The notes: generated by a model from the sequence alone, not told the origin. A DNA stretch of 64,000 nucleotides from Hyphomicrobiales bacterium (GCA_900473185.1 UCKU01000015.1:181011-245010); one strand, 5' to 3'; positions 7,047 to 14,952 are shown, counted from the stretch's first letter. Program-made: numbers and translations.

Positions 7047-8324
7047 TTACTGAGCATCTTCCGGCAGTCCGGCGCCGACGCTATCGCCCACGGAACCCAC
7101 AGTATTGTTCATTGACTGGCCGAGACGGCGCACCTGGTCGTCATAGTTGCGGCGGGTGCGGGGATCGAAAATTGCGATCGGCGTGCTGACAGCAAGGCTG
7201 ACCGCGCTGCCGGCGGTCTGGGCCGCGCCGATCGCGACAGCACCGACCGCCTCGCCAAGGCCGACCTCGGAATCGGTGATGGTCTGGCCGGCAATCAGCC
7301 GGTCGCCGATAAGTTTCACCACTTCAGGGCTTTCGGCGAACTTGCCGTGGTTCAGGCGATCGCCGGTCTTCAGCTTGGTAAGGTCAAGCACGGTGATACC
7401 GGCCGCTTCCAGCTTGCTGCGATAGGGCTCGGCGGAAGGATCGATCTGGCCGAGGCGATCGACATTGCCGGATATGCGACGCGAAAGCGCCAGCGCCCGA
7501 TCATCCTGGGAGACGAAGATGGTGAAATGCGGCTTGTCCTTGCCGAGGCTCATAAACTGGCGGCCGAACACGTCGACATCGAGATCCGGCGAGGCAAGGA
7601 TGACGTTGTTGATCTTCGAGGCGACGTGGCCGTCACGGATCGCCATCTGGCGCAGGGCCTCGACCGTCAACCACGTGCCCATGGAGTGGGCCATGACGGT
7701 GATGTCGCCGACGGCCGGATTGTTGGCCGTGCGCCGCAGCAACTCCTCCAGCGCATCGCGCGAATAGTTGGTGCTTTCCTTATCGTAATTGTAATCAAAG
7801 ATGCTGGCGCGCGAGGGCCAGGTGAAGACGACGGGCGCAACATCGGCATGGGAATCATGGACGATCTGCGCGAAGCGATAGACGGCATCCTCGTAGCGAT
7901 TGTTGAAGCCATGCACGAAGATGAGGACGCGCTTGCTGCCAGGCATATGCGTCTTCAGCCAGCTTTCGCCTGCCTTCTCGCCATCCAGCGGATCGACCGA
8001 GACCGTCACGAAATTCTTGAGAGGGTCGGCGGGCAAGCGGGAAGGCCATTGCACTTGCCCGGCTTTGCGATTGGCTTCGGGCGGAATGGAGATATCGACG
8101 GCATTGACCATCAGGCCAGTGCCGCGCTCGCCAGAAAAGAGGACGGCGGGATCCTTGTCCGCAGCGCGGGTTGTTGCAACCAGCAGATCGACGCGTGATG
8201 TGCCCGGGGGAACCGTGCCGGCCGCCTGCATGACACCGATCGGCCGCCCGCAGGAAGCAAGACCAAGGCACAAGACGAGCAGGGCTGCGAGAGCTTTGCA
8301 CGAAACGCCGCATCTGCCGATCAT
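7047..8324 (-). CDS. DUF900-type alpha/beta hydrolase lipoprotein
   Basis: A 425-residue lipoprotein. An N-terminal signal ends in the lipobox LASC (Cys25). The central part is an alpha/beta hydrolase of the DUF900 family: the FVHGFNN strand-turn near residue 137, a nucleophile elbow AHSMG with Ser near 212 (an Ala replaces the first Gly of GxSxG), and later conserved Asp and His residues. The C-terminal about 80 residues are low in complexity and rich in Ala, Gly and Val. GGAG precedes the start. It should be membrane-anchored facing the periplasm. The substrate is unknown. It reads in the same direction as the small RNA upstream but lies beyond that RNA's terminator. Confidence 0.8.
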   Translation of the reverse strand: MIGRCGVSCKALAALLVLCLGLASCGRPIGVMQAAGTVPPGTSRVDLLVATTRAADKDPAVLFSGERGTGLMVNAVDISIPPEANRKAGQVQWPSRLPADPLKNFVTVSVDPLDGEKAGESWLKTHMPGSKRVLIFVHGFNNRYEDAVYRFAQIVHDSHADVAPVVFTWPSRASIFDYNYDKESTNYSRDALEELLRRTANNPAVGDITVMAHSMGTWLTVEALRQMAIRDGHVASKINNVILASPDLDVDVFGRQFMSLGKDKPHFTIFVSQDDRALALSRRISGNVDRLGQIDPSAEPYRSKLEAAGITVLDLTKLKTGDRLNHGKFAESPEVVKLIGDRLIAGQTITDSEVGLGEAVGAVAIGAAQTAGSAVSLAVSTPIAIFDPRTRRNYDDQVRRLGQSMNNTVGSVGDSVGAGLPEDAQ

Positions 8325-8448
8325 GACATCTCCGCAGGTTCAGGCGTCATCGCGCCAAGCCACCGACATGCGCTTGCCCGCGCGCCTCCAGATAGTCCGA
8401 GGCCAAGGGCGGAGTCAATTTTACGAAGGTTTGGGAGAGAGATAATCC

Positions 8449-8571
8449 GGAATAGAAAAGAGCCCGACGCGGGAGGAGGTGCATCGGGCTCTTGATCCTG
8501 ACTGACAACTGGGAGGAGGAGTGTTGTCAGTCCGATGAAGGAGCGCTGGGAGGAGGAGTGCGCTGCCTTCG
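8449..8571 (-). ncRNA. Small RNA with three CCUCCUCCC stem-loops (cuckoo/CcsR-like)
   Basis: On the minus strand three hairpins follow one another. Stem 1 is 8538-8546 with 8560-8569 (9 bp, one bulge), stem 2 is 8500-8509 with 8523-8532 (10 bp, perfect), and stem 3 is 8459-8467 with 8484-8492 (9 bp, perfect) followed by a T-run, so it doubles as a terminator. All three loops hold CCTCCTCCC (8548-8556, 8511-8519, 8471-8479), complementary to Shine-Dalgarno sequences. A TATTAA -10 box at 8578-8583 would start RNA near 8571, right at the first stem. The design matches the CcsR/'cuckoo' RNAs known from Rhodobacter and relatives, usually described with two such loops. No DUF1127 gene is next to it here. 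Confidence 0.8.
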
Positions 8572-8617
8572 AGATCATTAATACCCAATTCATTTGATGG
8601 AGAATAGCGAAATTACC

Positions 8618-8646
8618 GCAATGCAGCAATGCATTGGGCGCAATGC
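8618..8646. repeat. Three direct GCAATGC repeats upstream of the small RNA
   Basis: GCAATGC occurs at 8618-8624, 8626-8632 and 8640-8646; the middle copy is part of the perfect palindrome CAATGCATTG (8627-8636). The array lies at roughly -47 to -75 from the predicted start of the small RNA, whose -35 region is poor, so it may be an activator-binding site. Confidence 0.4.
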
Positions 8647-8707
8647 TTGCCTCGTTGGCGTCACACGTACGCCTCATTTTGCGGCATCTTTGAGCAACTG
8701 ATCAAAA

Positions 8708-9538
8708 TCATTCCTCAAATTGCCCGCGCATGAAGTCCACATAGGCCTGATCCTCCATGCTCCGGCGCGCCTTCACGAATCCCCGCGCATCGTCACCGAC
8801 GAGATAGCGCAGCTGATCTTTGCCATCAGTTGCCGCTTCAAAGATCACCTTGGCGACGTCAGAGGACGTCATCATCTTCGCGGCAACCATCGCAGCAAAG
8901 GCGCGCTGCGCTGCTTGAAGGAATTCGTTGTAGTCGGGCAGACCTGCCGGATCGATGGCAAAATCGGCACCGGCGCGGTCTCGGAAGCTGGTCTCCGCCA
9001 CGCCGCCATGCGGGATCACCGACTTCACGCCGATGCCAAGTGCCAGAAGTTCATAGGCCAGTGCCTCGGTGAAACCTTCGAGCGCAAATTTGGACGCGCA
9101 ATAGATCGATAATGTCGGCAGGGTGAAGAGGCCGGCGCCTGAGCTGACATTGATGATGAGGCCAGCCCTGTTTGCCCGGAAATGCGGCAGGATCGCCCTG
9201 GTCACATCCATAACGCCAAAGACATTGACGTCGAATTGCTGCTGGATCTTCTCCCGCGACGTCGCCTCGAAGACGCCGTTCTGGCCGTAACCGGCATTGT
9301 TGACGAGCACGTCGATCCGACCAAACTTTTCGATGCCGGCCTTTATGGCTGTGTCGATACTGTCGCGGTCCTGAACATCGAGCCTGTTGACGAGAACGCC
9401 GGAAAGCTCCGTCAGCTCTGTTTCTTTGTCGGGGCTGCGCATAGTGGCGACGACATTCCAGCCATTGGCAAGGAAGAGCCTGCTCGCCGCCTTGCCGATG
9501 CCGGAGGACGCGCCGGTAATGAGAACTGTCTTTTTCAT
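8708..9538 (-). CDS. Short-chain dehydrogenase/reductase
   Basis: A 276-residue classical SDR. It has the cofactor motif TGASSGIG (residues 8-15), NNAG (80-83), the catalytic Ser near 133, and Tyr146-Lys150 in SIYCASK. The start at MKKTVLITG is preferred because a GAGG site lies at proper distance; an in-frame ATG four codons upstream has none. It reads away from a LysR regulator, which probably controls it. The substrate is unknown. It is one of three related SDR sequences in the window, two intact and one decayed. Confidence 0.85.
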   Translation of the reverse strand: MKKTVLITGASSGIGKAASRLFLANGWNVVATMRSPDKETELTELSGVLVNRLDVQDRDSIDTAIKAGIEKFGRIDVLVNNAGYGQNGVFEATSREKIQQQFDVNVFGVMDVTRAILPHFRANRAGLIINVSSGAGLFTLPTLSIYCASKFALEGFTEALAYELLALGIGVKSVIPHGGVAETSFRDRAGADFAIDPAGLPDYNEFLQAAQRAFAAMVAAKMMTSSDVAKVIFEAATDGKDQLRYLVGDDARGFVKARRSMEDQAYVDFMRGQFEE

Positions 9539-9576
9539 GATGTGCCTCATGGTTTTCAGATTGATCCAGAGGCTAG

Positions 9577-9591
9577 ATAGTCCGCGTCTAT
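9577..9591. promoter_or_regulatory. ATAG-N7-CTAT, candidate LysR-type operator
   Basis: A dyad ATAG / CTAT with a 7-nt centre lies in the 104-bp gap between the divergent SDR and LysR genes. The spacing is that of LysR-type recognition sites. A TTATAAT -10-like box for lysR follows about 6 bases further on. Confidence 0.4.
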
Positions 9592-9642
9592 TGTCCTTAT
9601 AATCCGCATATTCAGGGATGACCTATTGCAGGATTTGGGACA

Positions 9643-10560
9643 ATGCAGAAGACCGGTCTGGTGGAACTCAACGCGGTCGTCGCGGTCGCGGCAACCAAGA
9701 ACTTCCGTGCGGCAGCGAGCGAACTTGGTATATCGACCTCGGCGCTCAGTCATACAGTGGCGGCATTGGAAGGCCGGATCGGCGTCAGGCTGTTCAACCG
9801 CACCACCCGCAGCGTTTCACTGACCGAGGCGGGCGAGCAGTTTCTGGGGAGGATCGGCCCTGCGCTGAAAGACATCTCGGCTGCGATGGAAGCGGCGACA
9901 CAGGCGCGCGCCACGCCGGCCGGCACGCTGCGCATCAATACATCAGAGGGCGGCGCGCGGCAGATCCTGATACCGATCGTGCTGGAATATATAAGGCGTT
10001 TTCCCGATGTGCATGTCGATATCGTTAGCGACGGGCGCATGGTGGATATTGTCGCCGACAGTTTCGATGTCGGCATACGGCTCATCGAGACCGTGCCGCA
10101 GGACATGATCGCCGTGCCGCTGAAGGCCGAGGAGCGCTTCTTCGTGGTCGGCGCCCCCGCCTATTTCGAAAAGCATGGAAAGCCGCAGGCGCCGAACGAT
10201 CTTCTCCATCACGCCTGCCTGCGGCTGAGGCTGCCGAGCGGTGCAGTCTGTCGCTGGGAGTTCGAGCGGCACGGCCAGGAAATCCGGCTCGACGTGAAAG
10301 GGCCGATGACGCTGCAGAGCATGGACCTGATGCTGGAAGCGGCGGTTGGCGGTGCAGGACTTGCCTATATGACACAGCGGAATGTCGAGGCCGACGTCGC
10401 CGCGGGCCGATTGGTGACCGTGCTTGAAGACTGGACACCGCCCTTTCCGGGGCTCTGCCTCTATTATTCCGGCCACCGGCATGTGCCGCCGACGCTGCGC
10501 GCCTTTCTCGACGTGGCGCGGGAAATGACGCGGGCGCGAAACGAAAACGGCCGCGGCTGA
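9643..10560 (+). CDS. LysR-family transcriptional regulator
   Basis: A 305-residue LysR regulator. The N-terminal winged helix-turn-helix covers about residues 5-65 (NFRAAASELGISTSALSHTV then RLFNRTTRSVSLTEAG), and the rest is a periplasmic-binding-like effector domain of the CrgA/AaeR-like group. It is transcribed divergently from an SDR gene, the usual arrangement for a LysR regulator and its target. The inducer is unknown. Confidence 0.88.
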   Translation: MQKTGLVELNAVVAVAATKNFRAAASELGISTSALSHTVAALEGRIGVRLFNRTTRSVSLTEAGEQFLGRIGPALKDISAAMEAATQARATPAGTLRINTSEGGARQILIPIVLEYIRRFPDVHVDIVSDGRMVDIVADSFDVGIRLIETVPQDMIAVPLKAEERFFVVGAPAYFEKHGKPQAPNDLLHHACLRLRLPSGAVCRWEFERHGQEIRLDVKGPMTLQSMDLMLEAAVGGAGLAYMTQRNVEADVAAGRLVTVLEDWTPPFPGLCLYYSGHRHVPPTLRAFLDVAREMTRARNENGRG

Positions 10561-10573
10561 AACCGCGACCGTT
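10546..10573. terminator. Hairpin between convergent lysR and aldo-keto reductase
   Basis: Arms AACGGCCGCGG and CCGCGACCGTT pair over 10 bp with one mismatch and a 6-nt loop. It spans the end of lysR and the short gap before the convergent aldo-keto reductase. No clear T-run follows, so its strength as a terminator is doubtful. Confidence 0.35.
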
Positions 10574-10594
10574 CCATGTCTTACCCTATGCTGC

Positions 10595-11476
10595 TCAGGC
10601 CGCCTTGAAGAGCTTCTTGCCCTCGGCATCGAGGGCTTTGAATTCCTCGTCCGACAGCGTGATGTTTACCGCCGCAACGTTTTCTTCCAGATGCTTGACC
10701 TTGGAGGTGCCGGGGATCGGCAGCATGACCGGGCTGCGCTTCAGCACCCAGTCGAGCGCGATCTGGCTCGGGGCGGCATTGTGCTTCTTGGCGATCGTAT
10801 CGAGCAACGAACCCGGCTTTGCGAGATCGCCGGCGGCCAGCGGATACCAGGGGATGAAGCCGATATTGTGCTTTGCGCAATAGTCGAGCACGTCCTCGCT
10901 GGTGCGGTCGACCAGATTGTAGCGGTTCTGGACCGTCGCGACCTTGAAGACCTTGGAAGCGGCTTCGATATCGGCAACCGAGACTTCGCTGAGGCCTGCA
11001 TGGCGGATCAGGCCGGAATCGAGCAGCGACTTGATGGTGTCGAACTGTTCCTTGGCCGGAACCTTCGGGTCGATGCGGTGAAGCTGCCAGAGATCGATCT
11101 GTTCGACGCCGAGGTTGCGCAGGCTCTTATGCACCTGCTGGATCAGATATTCCGGGCGGCCGAGCGGCAGCCAGATATTCGGACCGTGGCGCGTGAGGCC
11201 GCCCTTGGTGGCGACGACGAGGCCTTTCTTATAGGGGTGAAGCGCTTCCTTGATCAGCCATTCGGAAACGTCAGGACCATAGGAATCGGCCGTATCGATG
11301 AAGTTGATGCCGAGTTCCGGCAGGCGTTTCAGCGTGCGGATCGATTCGGCGTGATCCTTGGGCTCGCCCCAGATACCATCGCCGGTGACGCGCATGGCGC
11401 CGAAGCCGAGGCGGTTGACCTCCATATCGCCACCAATCTTGAAGGTGCCGGATTTCGCTGCATTGTAATCGGTCAT
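10595..11476 (-). CDS. Aldo/keto reductase
   Basis: A 293-residue NAD(P)H-dependent aldo/keto reductase with a TIM-barrel fold. The catalytic tetrad is complete: Asp61, Tyr66 (DTADSYG), Lys91 (VATKGG) and His133 (QLHRID). The C-terminal cofactor-binding part is seen in LPIPGTSKVKHLEEN. An AGGAAA ribosome site precedes the start. It reads in the same direction as, and 26 bp downstream of, a decayed SDR gene, so the two may once have formed an oxidoreductase operon. The substrate is unknown. Confidence 0.88.
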   Translation of the reverse strand: MTDYNAAKSGTFKIGGDMEVNRLGFGAMRVTGDGIWGEPKDHAESIRTLKRLPELGINFIDTADSYGPDVSEWLIKEALHPYKKGLVVATKGGLTRHGPNIWLPLGRPEYLIQQVHKSLRNLGVEQIDLWQLHRIDPKVPAKEQFDTIKSLLDSGLIRHAGLSEVSVADIEAASKVFKVATVQNRYNLVDRTSEDVLDYCAKHNIGFIPWYPLAAGDLAKPGSLLDTIAKKHNAAPSQIALDWVLKRSPVMLPIPGTSKVKHLEENVAAVNITLSDEEFKALDAEGKKLFKAA

Positions 11477-11502
11477 CGTCTTTTCCTCTCTTGGTCAATA
11501 AA

Positions 11503-11975
11503 TCACTCAAAATCAGTGGAGCTGGAGACCTGCTCCCAGGTATCGAATTCAGTTTTGAGAGCGCCCAGCTTCCCGCGAACGAGGCTGATCGCATCACTCC
11601 CAAGCAAGAGATGGGCCGGCGAATTGTCGGATGCAATGAGCTTCAACATTGCAGTCGCTGCCTTTTTCGGGTCGCCCGGCTGATTGCCGTTGCGTTCTGC
11701 GATCGAGCGCTCTGCACGCACCATCGAGCGGCCGGCCCGATCGATGCGGAAGCTGCCGGGCTCGACGGCCGTCACGCGGATGCCGAAGCTCCTGGCCTCC
11801 TCGCCGAGGCTCTCGGAAATGCCCTCGAGGGCAAATTTGCTGCCATGATAGAAAGCGATGCCCGGCATGGTGATGATCCCGCCCATCGAGGTGACATTGA
11901 GGATATGGCCGCTGCGGCGCTTGCGCATATAGGGCATCATCGCCTGTATGACAGCCACGGGCCCGAAACATTCAC
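11503..11975 (-). pseudogene. Decayed short-chain dehydrogenase (5'-truncated)
   Basis: About 150 codons match the C-terminal half of the intact SDR at 26316-27161: AVIQAMMPYMRKRRSGHI, GSKFALEGISE and HLLLGSDAISLVRGKL. The Rossmann half and a start codon are missing. About 15 residues are deleted after the RSIA motif, and at the 5' edge a GTGAATGTT (VNV) sequence is one base out of frame with the following FGPV. Unrelated sequence and a repeat element (12077-12127) lie just upstream. Its stop is 26 bp before the aldo-keto reductase start. It should be inactive, since SDRs need the lost cofactor-binding half. Confidence 0.75.
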
Positions 11976-12076
11976 CTTTGTCGTGGACAGCCGCCTCATG
12001 CGGATCCTTGCCGACTGGAGCCCTCTGGCTTCACGCTCTGCTATCCGGATCGACGGCGTGTGCCGGTTTTGTCTGC

Positions 12077-12127
12077 ACGCAATTCCGCACGCAAGAACCG
12101 CTGCACACTTGCTGGAATTGCTTTAGA
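12077..12127. repeat. Rhizobial intergenic palindromic repeat, copy B
   Basis: This 51-bp copy matches 4546-4597 closely, with arms GCAATTCC (12079-12086) and GGAATTGC (12114-12121) around the same ACCGCTGCACACTT core. As in copy A, its CTTTAGA edge carries the TTA that serves as the TAA stop of the minus-strand gene ending there (tetR). It sits between tetR and the broken end of the decayed SDR. Confidence 0.75.
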
Positions 12128-12764
12128 GCCGCCCCTTCGCCTCGTCACCAAATTCGGCCAGCATCTTCCAGAGCTCGCCAAACGTCTCGCGTGCGAAGGT
12201 TTCCATCGAGACGCCGGCGGCACGCTCCTGCCAGAGTTCACCGCCCACGCGCAGCGCACCGATGACGACCGCCGAAAGCAGGCGCATGCGCGCCCGTATT
12301 TCCGGCTCGCCGCCCTTGCGGGTGATCAATGCCTCGGTCAGCTTTTGCTCCAGCTTGGCATATTTGAGCTGATCGCGGGCCTTGAGAGCAGGCGTACAGT
12401 GGATCAGATCACTGAGTGCCAGGGCGCGTTCATCGGCCGAGGCCATCACGGTGGCCGTTAGCGCTTCCTCAACGGTTTTGACTGCGGATTCACCTGATGG
12501 CCGGGCGGCAATCGCCGCCATCAGACGATCGGCGAAGGAATCCTGCCAGGCGAAGACGACTTCTTCCTTCGATGGGAAATAATCGAAGAAACTGCGCTTC
12601 GAGACATCGGCTGCTTCGGTGATCTCCTCAATGGTGGTCGCGTCGAAGCCGCGCTCCATAAAGAGGCTCATCGCTGCCTGTTCGATGCGTTCGCGGGTCT
12701 GGCGCCGCTTGCGCTCGCGCCTGCCCTCGACGGCTTCAGGCTGTTTCTTCTCTGTCATTTCCAT
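12123..12764 (-). CDS. TetR-family transcriptional regulator
   Basis: A 213-residue TetR regulator. A basic N-terminal tail (RRERKRRQTRERIEQAA) leads into the helix-turn-helix at about residues 40-65 (TTIEEITEAADVSKRSFFDY), followed by a helical ligand domain. It lies 10 bp downstream of the methyltransferase gene in the same direction, so they are probably co-transcribed. The stop codon is supplied by the edge of an intergenic repeat, which may have slightly changed the C terminus. The ligand and targets are unknown. Confidence 0.85.
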   Translation of the reverse strand: MEMTEKKQPEAVEGRRERKRRQTRERIEQAAMSLFMERGFDATTIEEITEAADVSKRSFFDYFPSKEEVVFAWQDSFADRLMAAIAARPSGESAVKTVEEALTATVMASADERALALSDLIHCTPALKARDQLKYAKLEQKLTEALITRKGGEPEIRARMRLLSAVVIGALRVGGELWQERAAGVSMETFARETFGELWKMLAEFGDEAKGRL

Positions 12765-12774
12765 CAGATGTCAT

Positions 12775-13440
12775 TCAGTCATCCGCTTCGGAGAAAGCGG
12801 CGATCTCCATATCCACTCCGCTGCTGCGATATTTGAAGCGCTCGCGCGAGAGCTCCAGCGGCTTGCGGCGCGAAATCCGGTAGACGGAAGCCGGCGGCAG
12901 GTTGCGGACCGTGCCGCCAATGCGCGTCGCCTTCAGGCCCAGGCGATCGAGGATCGGGCGCGGCACGGGGCAGCGCGGCCCATAAGTGAACTGATAGAAG
13001 GCGCCGCCGGCCCGCATATAGACAAAGGCGCCTGCCAGGATCGAGGCAATCTTGCGCGGCGACATGGAAAGCAGCGGCAGGCCACTGACGACGGCGCCGA
13101 CAGGTTCGCCCTCGAAAATATCGGCCTGCGCCAGATGGGCGGCATCCATCTGCAGAATGCGTGCTTCTGGAAAACGCTTCTGAAGCGATCCGATGAATTC
13201 AGGACCATATTCGATGAGCGTCAGATCGGATTCGCTGATGCCGCGGGCAAGCAGTGCGCGGGTAAAGACGCCGGTGCCTGGCCCGAGCTCGATGATCGGA
13301 CCATCGAGTGCCGCGATCTCGCTGGTCATGATCCGCGCGAGCGAATCGCCGGAGGGCGCAATGGCCGCAACCCTCAGCGGGTTACTCAGCCAGGAGCGGA
13401 AAAAATGCAGGAAATCGGAGCATGCAGTCTTTGCGATCAT
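12775..13440 (-). CDS. PmtA-like SAM-dependent methyltransferase (phospholipid N-methyltransferase family)
   Basis: A 221-residue class I methyltransferase. The SAM-binding motif ELGPGTGVFTRALL is at about residues 51-64, and the family motifs VVSGLPLLSM and NLPPASVYR follow. These are shared with the Sinorhizobium/Rhodobacter-type phosphatidylethanolamine N-methyltransferases, which make phosphatidylcholine at the inner membrane, and with rRNA adenine dimethylases. The phospholipid role is favoured by the QFTYGPRCPVP segment, but rhizobia have several paralogues and the substrate is not proven. It starts an apparent two-gene unit with tetR. Confidence 0.72.
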   Translation of the reverse strand: MIAKTACSDFLHFFRSWLSNPLRVAAIAPSGDSLARIMTSEIAALDGPIIELGPGTGVFTRALLARGISESDLTLIEYGPEFIGSLQKRFPEARILQMDAAHLAQADIFEGEPVGAVVSGLPLLSMSPRKIASILAGAFVYMRAGGAFYQFTYGPRCPVPRPILDRLGLKATRIGGTVRNLPPASVYRISRRKPLELSRERFKYRSSGVDMEIAAFSEADD

Positions 13441-13945
13441 GATTTTCCCACCCGTTCGAAATGCGATTGACTATCGAAGCGACGATCTATTGCAGCATGG
13501 CAATTCCAAGGCAGGCCCGTCAATCCATGGTCTTTACGCACGTCTTTTCGCTGTCAACATTTCGTGTATTTTTGTATCTATTGCATTTTTGCAGCAAGTG
13601 CAATCCATCGCATTTCGACGACTACGGAGAGTGACTGACGGCGATTTGGCCGGCGAGGACATGGCCCGGCAGGACGAAAAGCGCGGACAGGCCTTCCGGA
13701 ATCGGCTTCCAGGTGGCGCGCAGGATGGCCGGAAAGGGCGCGCGTGATGATTGCCGACCGCGACATTGCCAAAGGCGAAAAGCGCTGGCGGAGCTGCGGT
13801 TGATGGTGCCGGATGCCATGAGGCTGCCATGCGCTTGCCGGATGCGAAGAGCGGCGTCGGAACGAAAAAGGCAGCCATGAAGGCTGCCCTCTTTTCGCGA
13901 CAGGGATGTCAGTCCCCTCTTCTCGCCTATGCCTGCAATCCGCCT
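13441..13945. other. Intergenic stretch without a recognisable gene
   Basis: No reading frame here has a ribosome site together with protein-like composition. One minus-strand frame (about 13622-13760) reads like a fragment of coding sequence (ILRATWKPIPEGLSALFVLP) but has no start and no family I can name, so it may be a gene remnant. AT-rich sequence near 13480-13610 may hold the promoter of the PmtA-like gene. A terminator lies at 13870-13888. Confidence 0.5.
13870..13888. terminator. Bidirectional terminator
   Basis: A 7-bp perfect stem GGCAGCC / GGCTGCC with loop ATGAA, flanked by an A-run on the left and CTCTTTTC on the right, so it could work in both directions. On the minus strand it follows the small secreted protein gene at 13946. 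Confidence 0.7.
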
Positions 13946-14224
13946 TCAGTAGTTGCAGCCCGAGCTGCTGGTCGGGTTGAAGCGCAGGCCGCAAGCCATG
14001 TTGAGCGGCTTCTTCGGGCTGTATTGGTAAGGCATCGAGCTGCTGGAAGCACCATTGACCGAACCCGTGGTGTGGGGCTCATTGCGAGCGTTCGTGCTCT
14101 TCTGCTGCTTTACGACCTGCTGTTGCTGCTGCGCCGGGGCTGCGTTGGCAGATGCGAAAGCCGAAACACTGACGATTGCGCCAAGGGCTACGGCCACGAG
14201 GCCATTCTTCACGATATCGATCAT
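13946..14224 (-). CDS. Small secreted protein of unknown function
   Basis: A 92-residue protein with a clear signal peptide (about 28 residues, ending SANA before APAQ). The mature part begins with a Gln run, then is rich in Ser, Asn and Pro, and ends with two cysteines (MACGLRFNP and SSSGCNY) that could form a disulfide in the periplasm. AAGGAGA lies at proper distance from the start. I do not recognise a family. The C-terminal layout resembles that of the next gene upstream (14380-14751), suggesting the two are distant paralogues. Confidence 0.7.
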   Translation of the reverse strand: MIDIVKNGLVAVALGAIVSVSAFASANAAPAQQQQQVVKQQKSTNARNEPHTTGSVNGASSSSMPYQYSPKKPLNMACGLRFNPTSSSGCNY

Positions 14225-14344
14225 TTCTTGTCTCCTTGGGAGGATGGTTGGAATTTACGCCAAGGAGCTAGGAAGGGGATTTGTCATATTCTACTGCGCT
14301 GGAACAGCGATCACGAACACGTGAGTTCCGATTGCGGACAAGAA

Positions 14345-14367
14345 AAAGGCGGCTTTTGGCCGCCTTT
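14345..14367 (-). terminator. Terminator downstream of the secreted protein gene at 14380
   Basis: A 9-bp perfect stem AAAGGCGGC / GCCGCCTTT with loop TTTTG. On the minus strand it is followed by a TTTTTCTTG tail and lies 13 bp after the stop codon of the upstream gene. Confidence 0.8.
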
Positions 14368-14379
14368 TTCTTTGCCGGC

Positions 14380-14751
14380 TCAGTAGCCATTATCGCACGG
14401 CATACTTCCGGGACCGATCGTTCCACTAAACGAGGGGTTGCACATAGTTTTGGGCTCGGGACGGTTGACCGGTTCGCGGACAATCGAGCCGGTGGTGCCG
14501 GCTTCAACGCCGAACGCAGCAAGCGGATACCAGTAGCCGTCGGAGTGACGGCGGGTACCGGGGCGTTCCGTGCGGAATCCATGATAGCCATGCCAATAGC
14601 CGGCATGTGCTTTATATTGCACCATTTCCACATTCGACGGGACCGGAATCCGGGCCTGCTGAACGGGCGCCGCCAGCGCGGGAACGGTAGACGAGAGGGC
14701 GAGAAGCGCGCTGAGCACAAAGGCGGACGGGGCTAGACTAAGCATTTTCAT
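14380..14751 (-). CDS. Small secreted protein with an aromatic GYxGxR segment
   Basis: A 123-residue protein with a signal peptide of about 27 residues (ending PALA before APVQ). The middle part, GYWHGYHGFRTERPGTRRHS, then DGYWYPLAAF, is a Tyr/His/Arg-rich segment seen in many small Rhizobiales exported proteins, some of the BA14K or lectin-like type. Two cysteines are near the C terminus (TMCNPSF, SMPCDNGY). A strong AGGAGGG site precedes the start and a terminator follows the stop. The function is unknown; it probably acts at the cell envelope. Confidence 0.75.
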   Translation of the reverse strand: MKMLSLAPSAFVLSALLALSSTVPALAAPVQQARIPVPSNVEMVQYKAHAGYWHGYHGFRTERPGTRRHSDGYWYPLAAFGVEAGTTGSIVREPVNRPEPKTMCNPSFSGTIGPGSMPCDNGY

Positions 14752-14952
14752 GATAAACCCTCCTTACTGGATTTACCTAAGAAAAATGCGTTCTATGCGC
14801 GCGAAGTTCCATCATCACACGCAGCTTCCTACACTTGTGATTGCAGGCGATCCGGCGTGACTGAAAGACACAAAAAATCAAAATTTGCGATTTTGTAAAA
14901 GCCGCGAGAACAGCGCCTGCGGCAATTCATCAACTGTGTGAATTCACCGTTC

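Noticed and set aside
8321..8677. A minus-strand reading frame running through the small RNA locus
   Set aside because: No ribosome site, and the sequence is explained by three RNA hairpins and a terminator.
13193..13747. A plus-strand frame opposite the PmtA-like gene and extending into the gap
   Set aside because: Low-complexity Ser/Arg/Ala product without a ribosome site; a shadow of the real gene.
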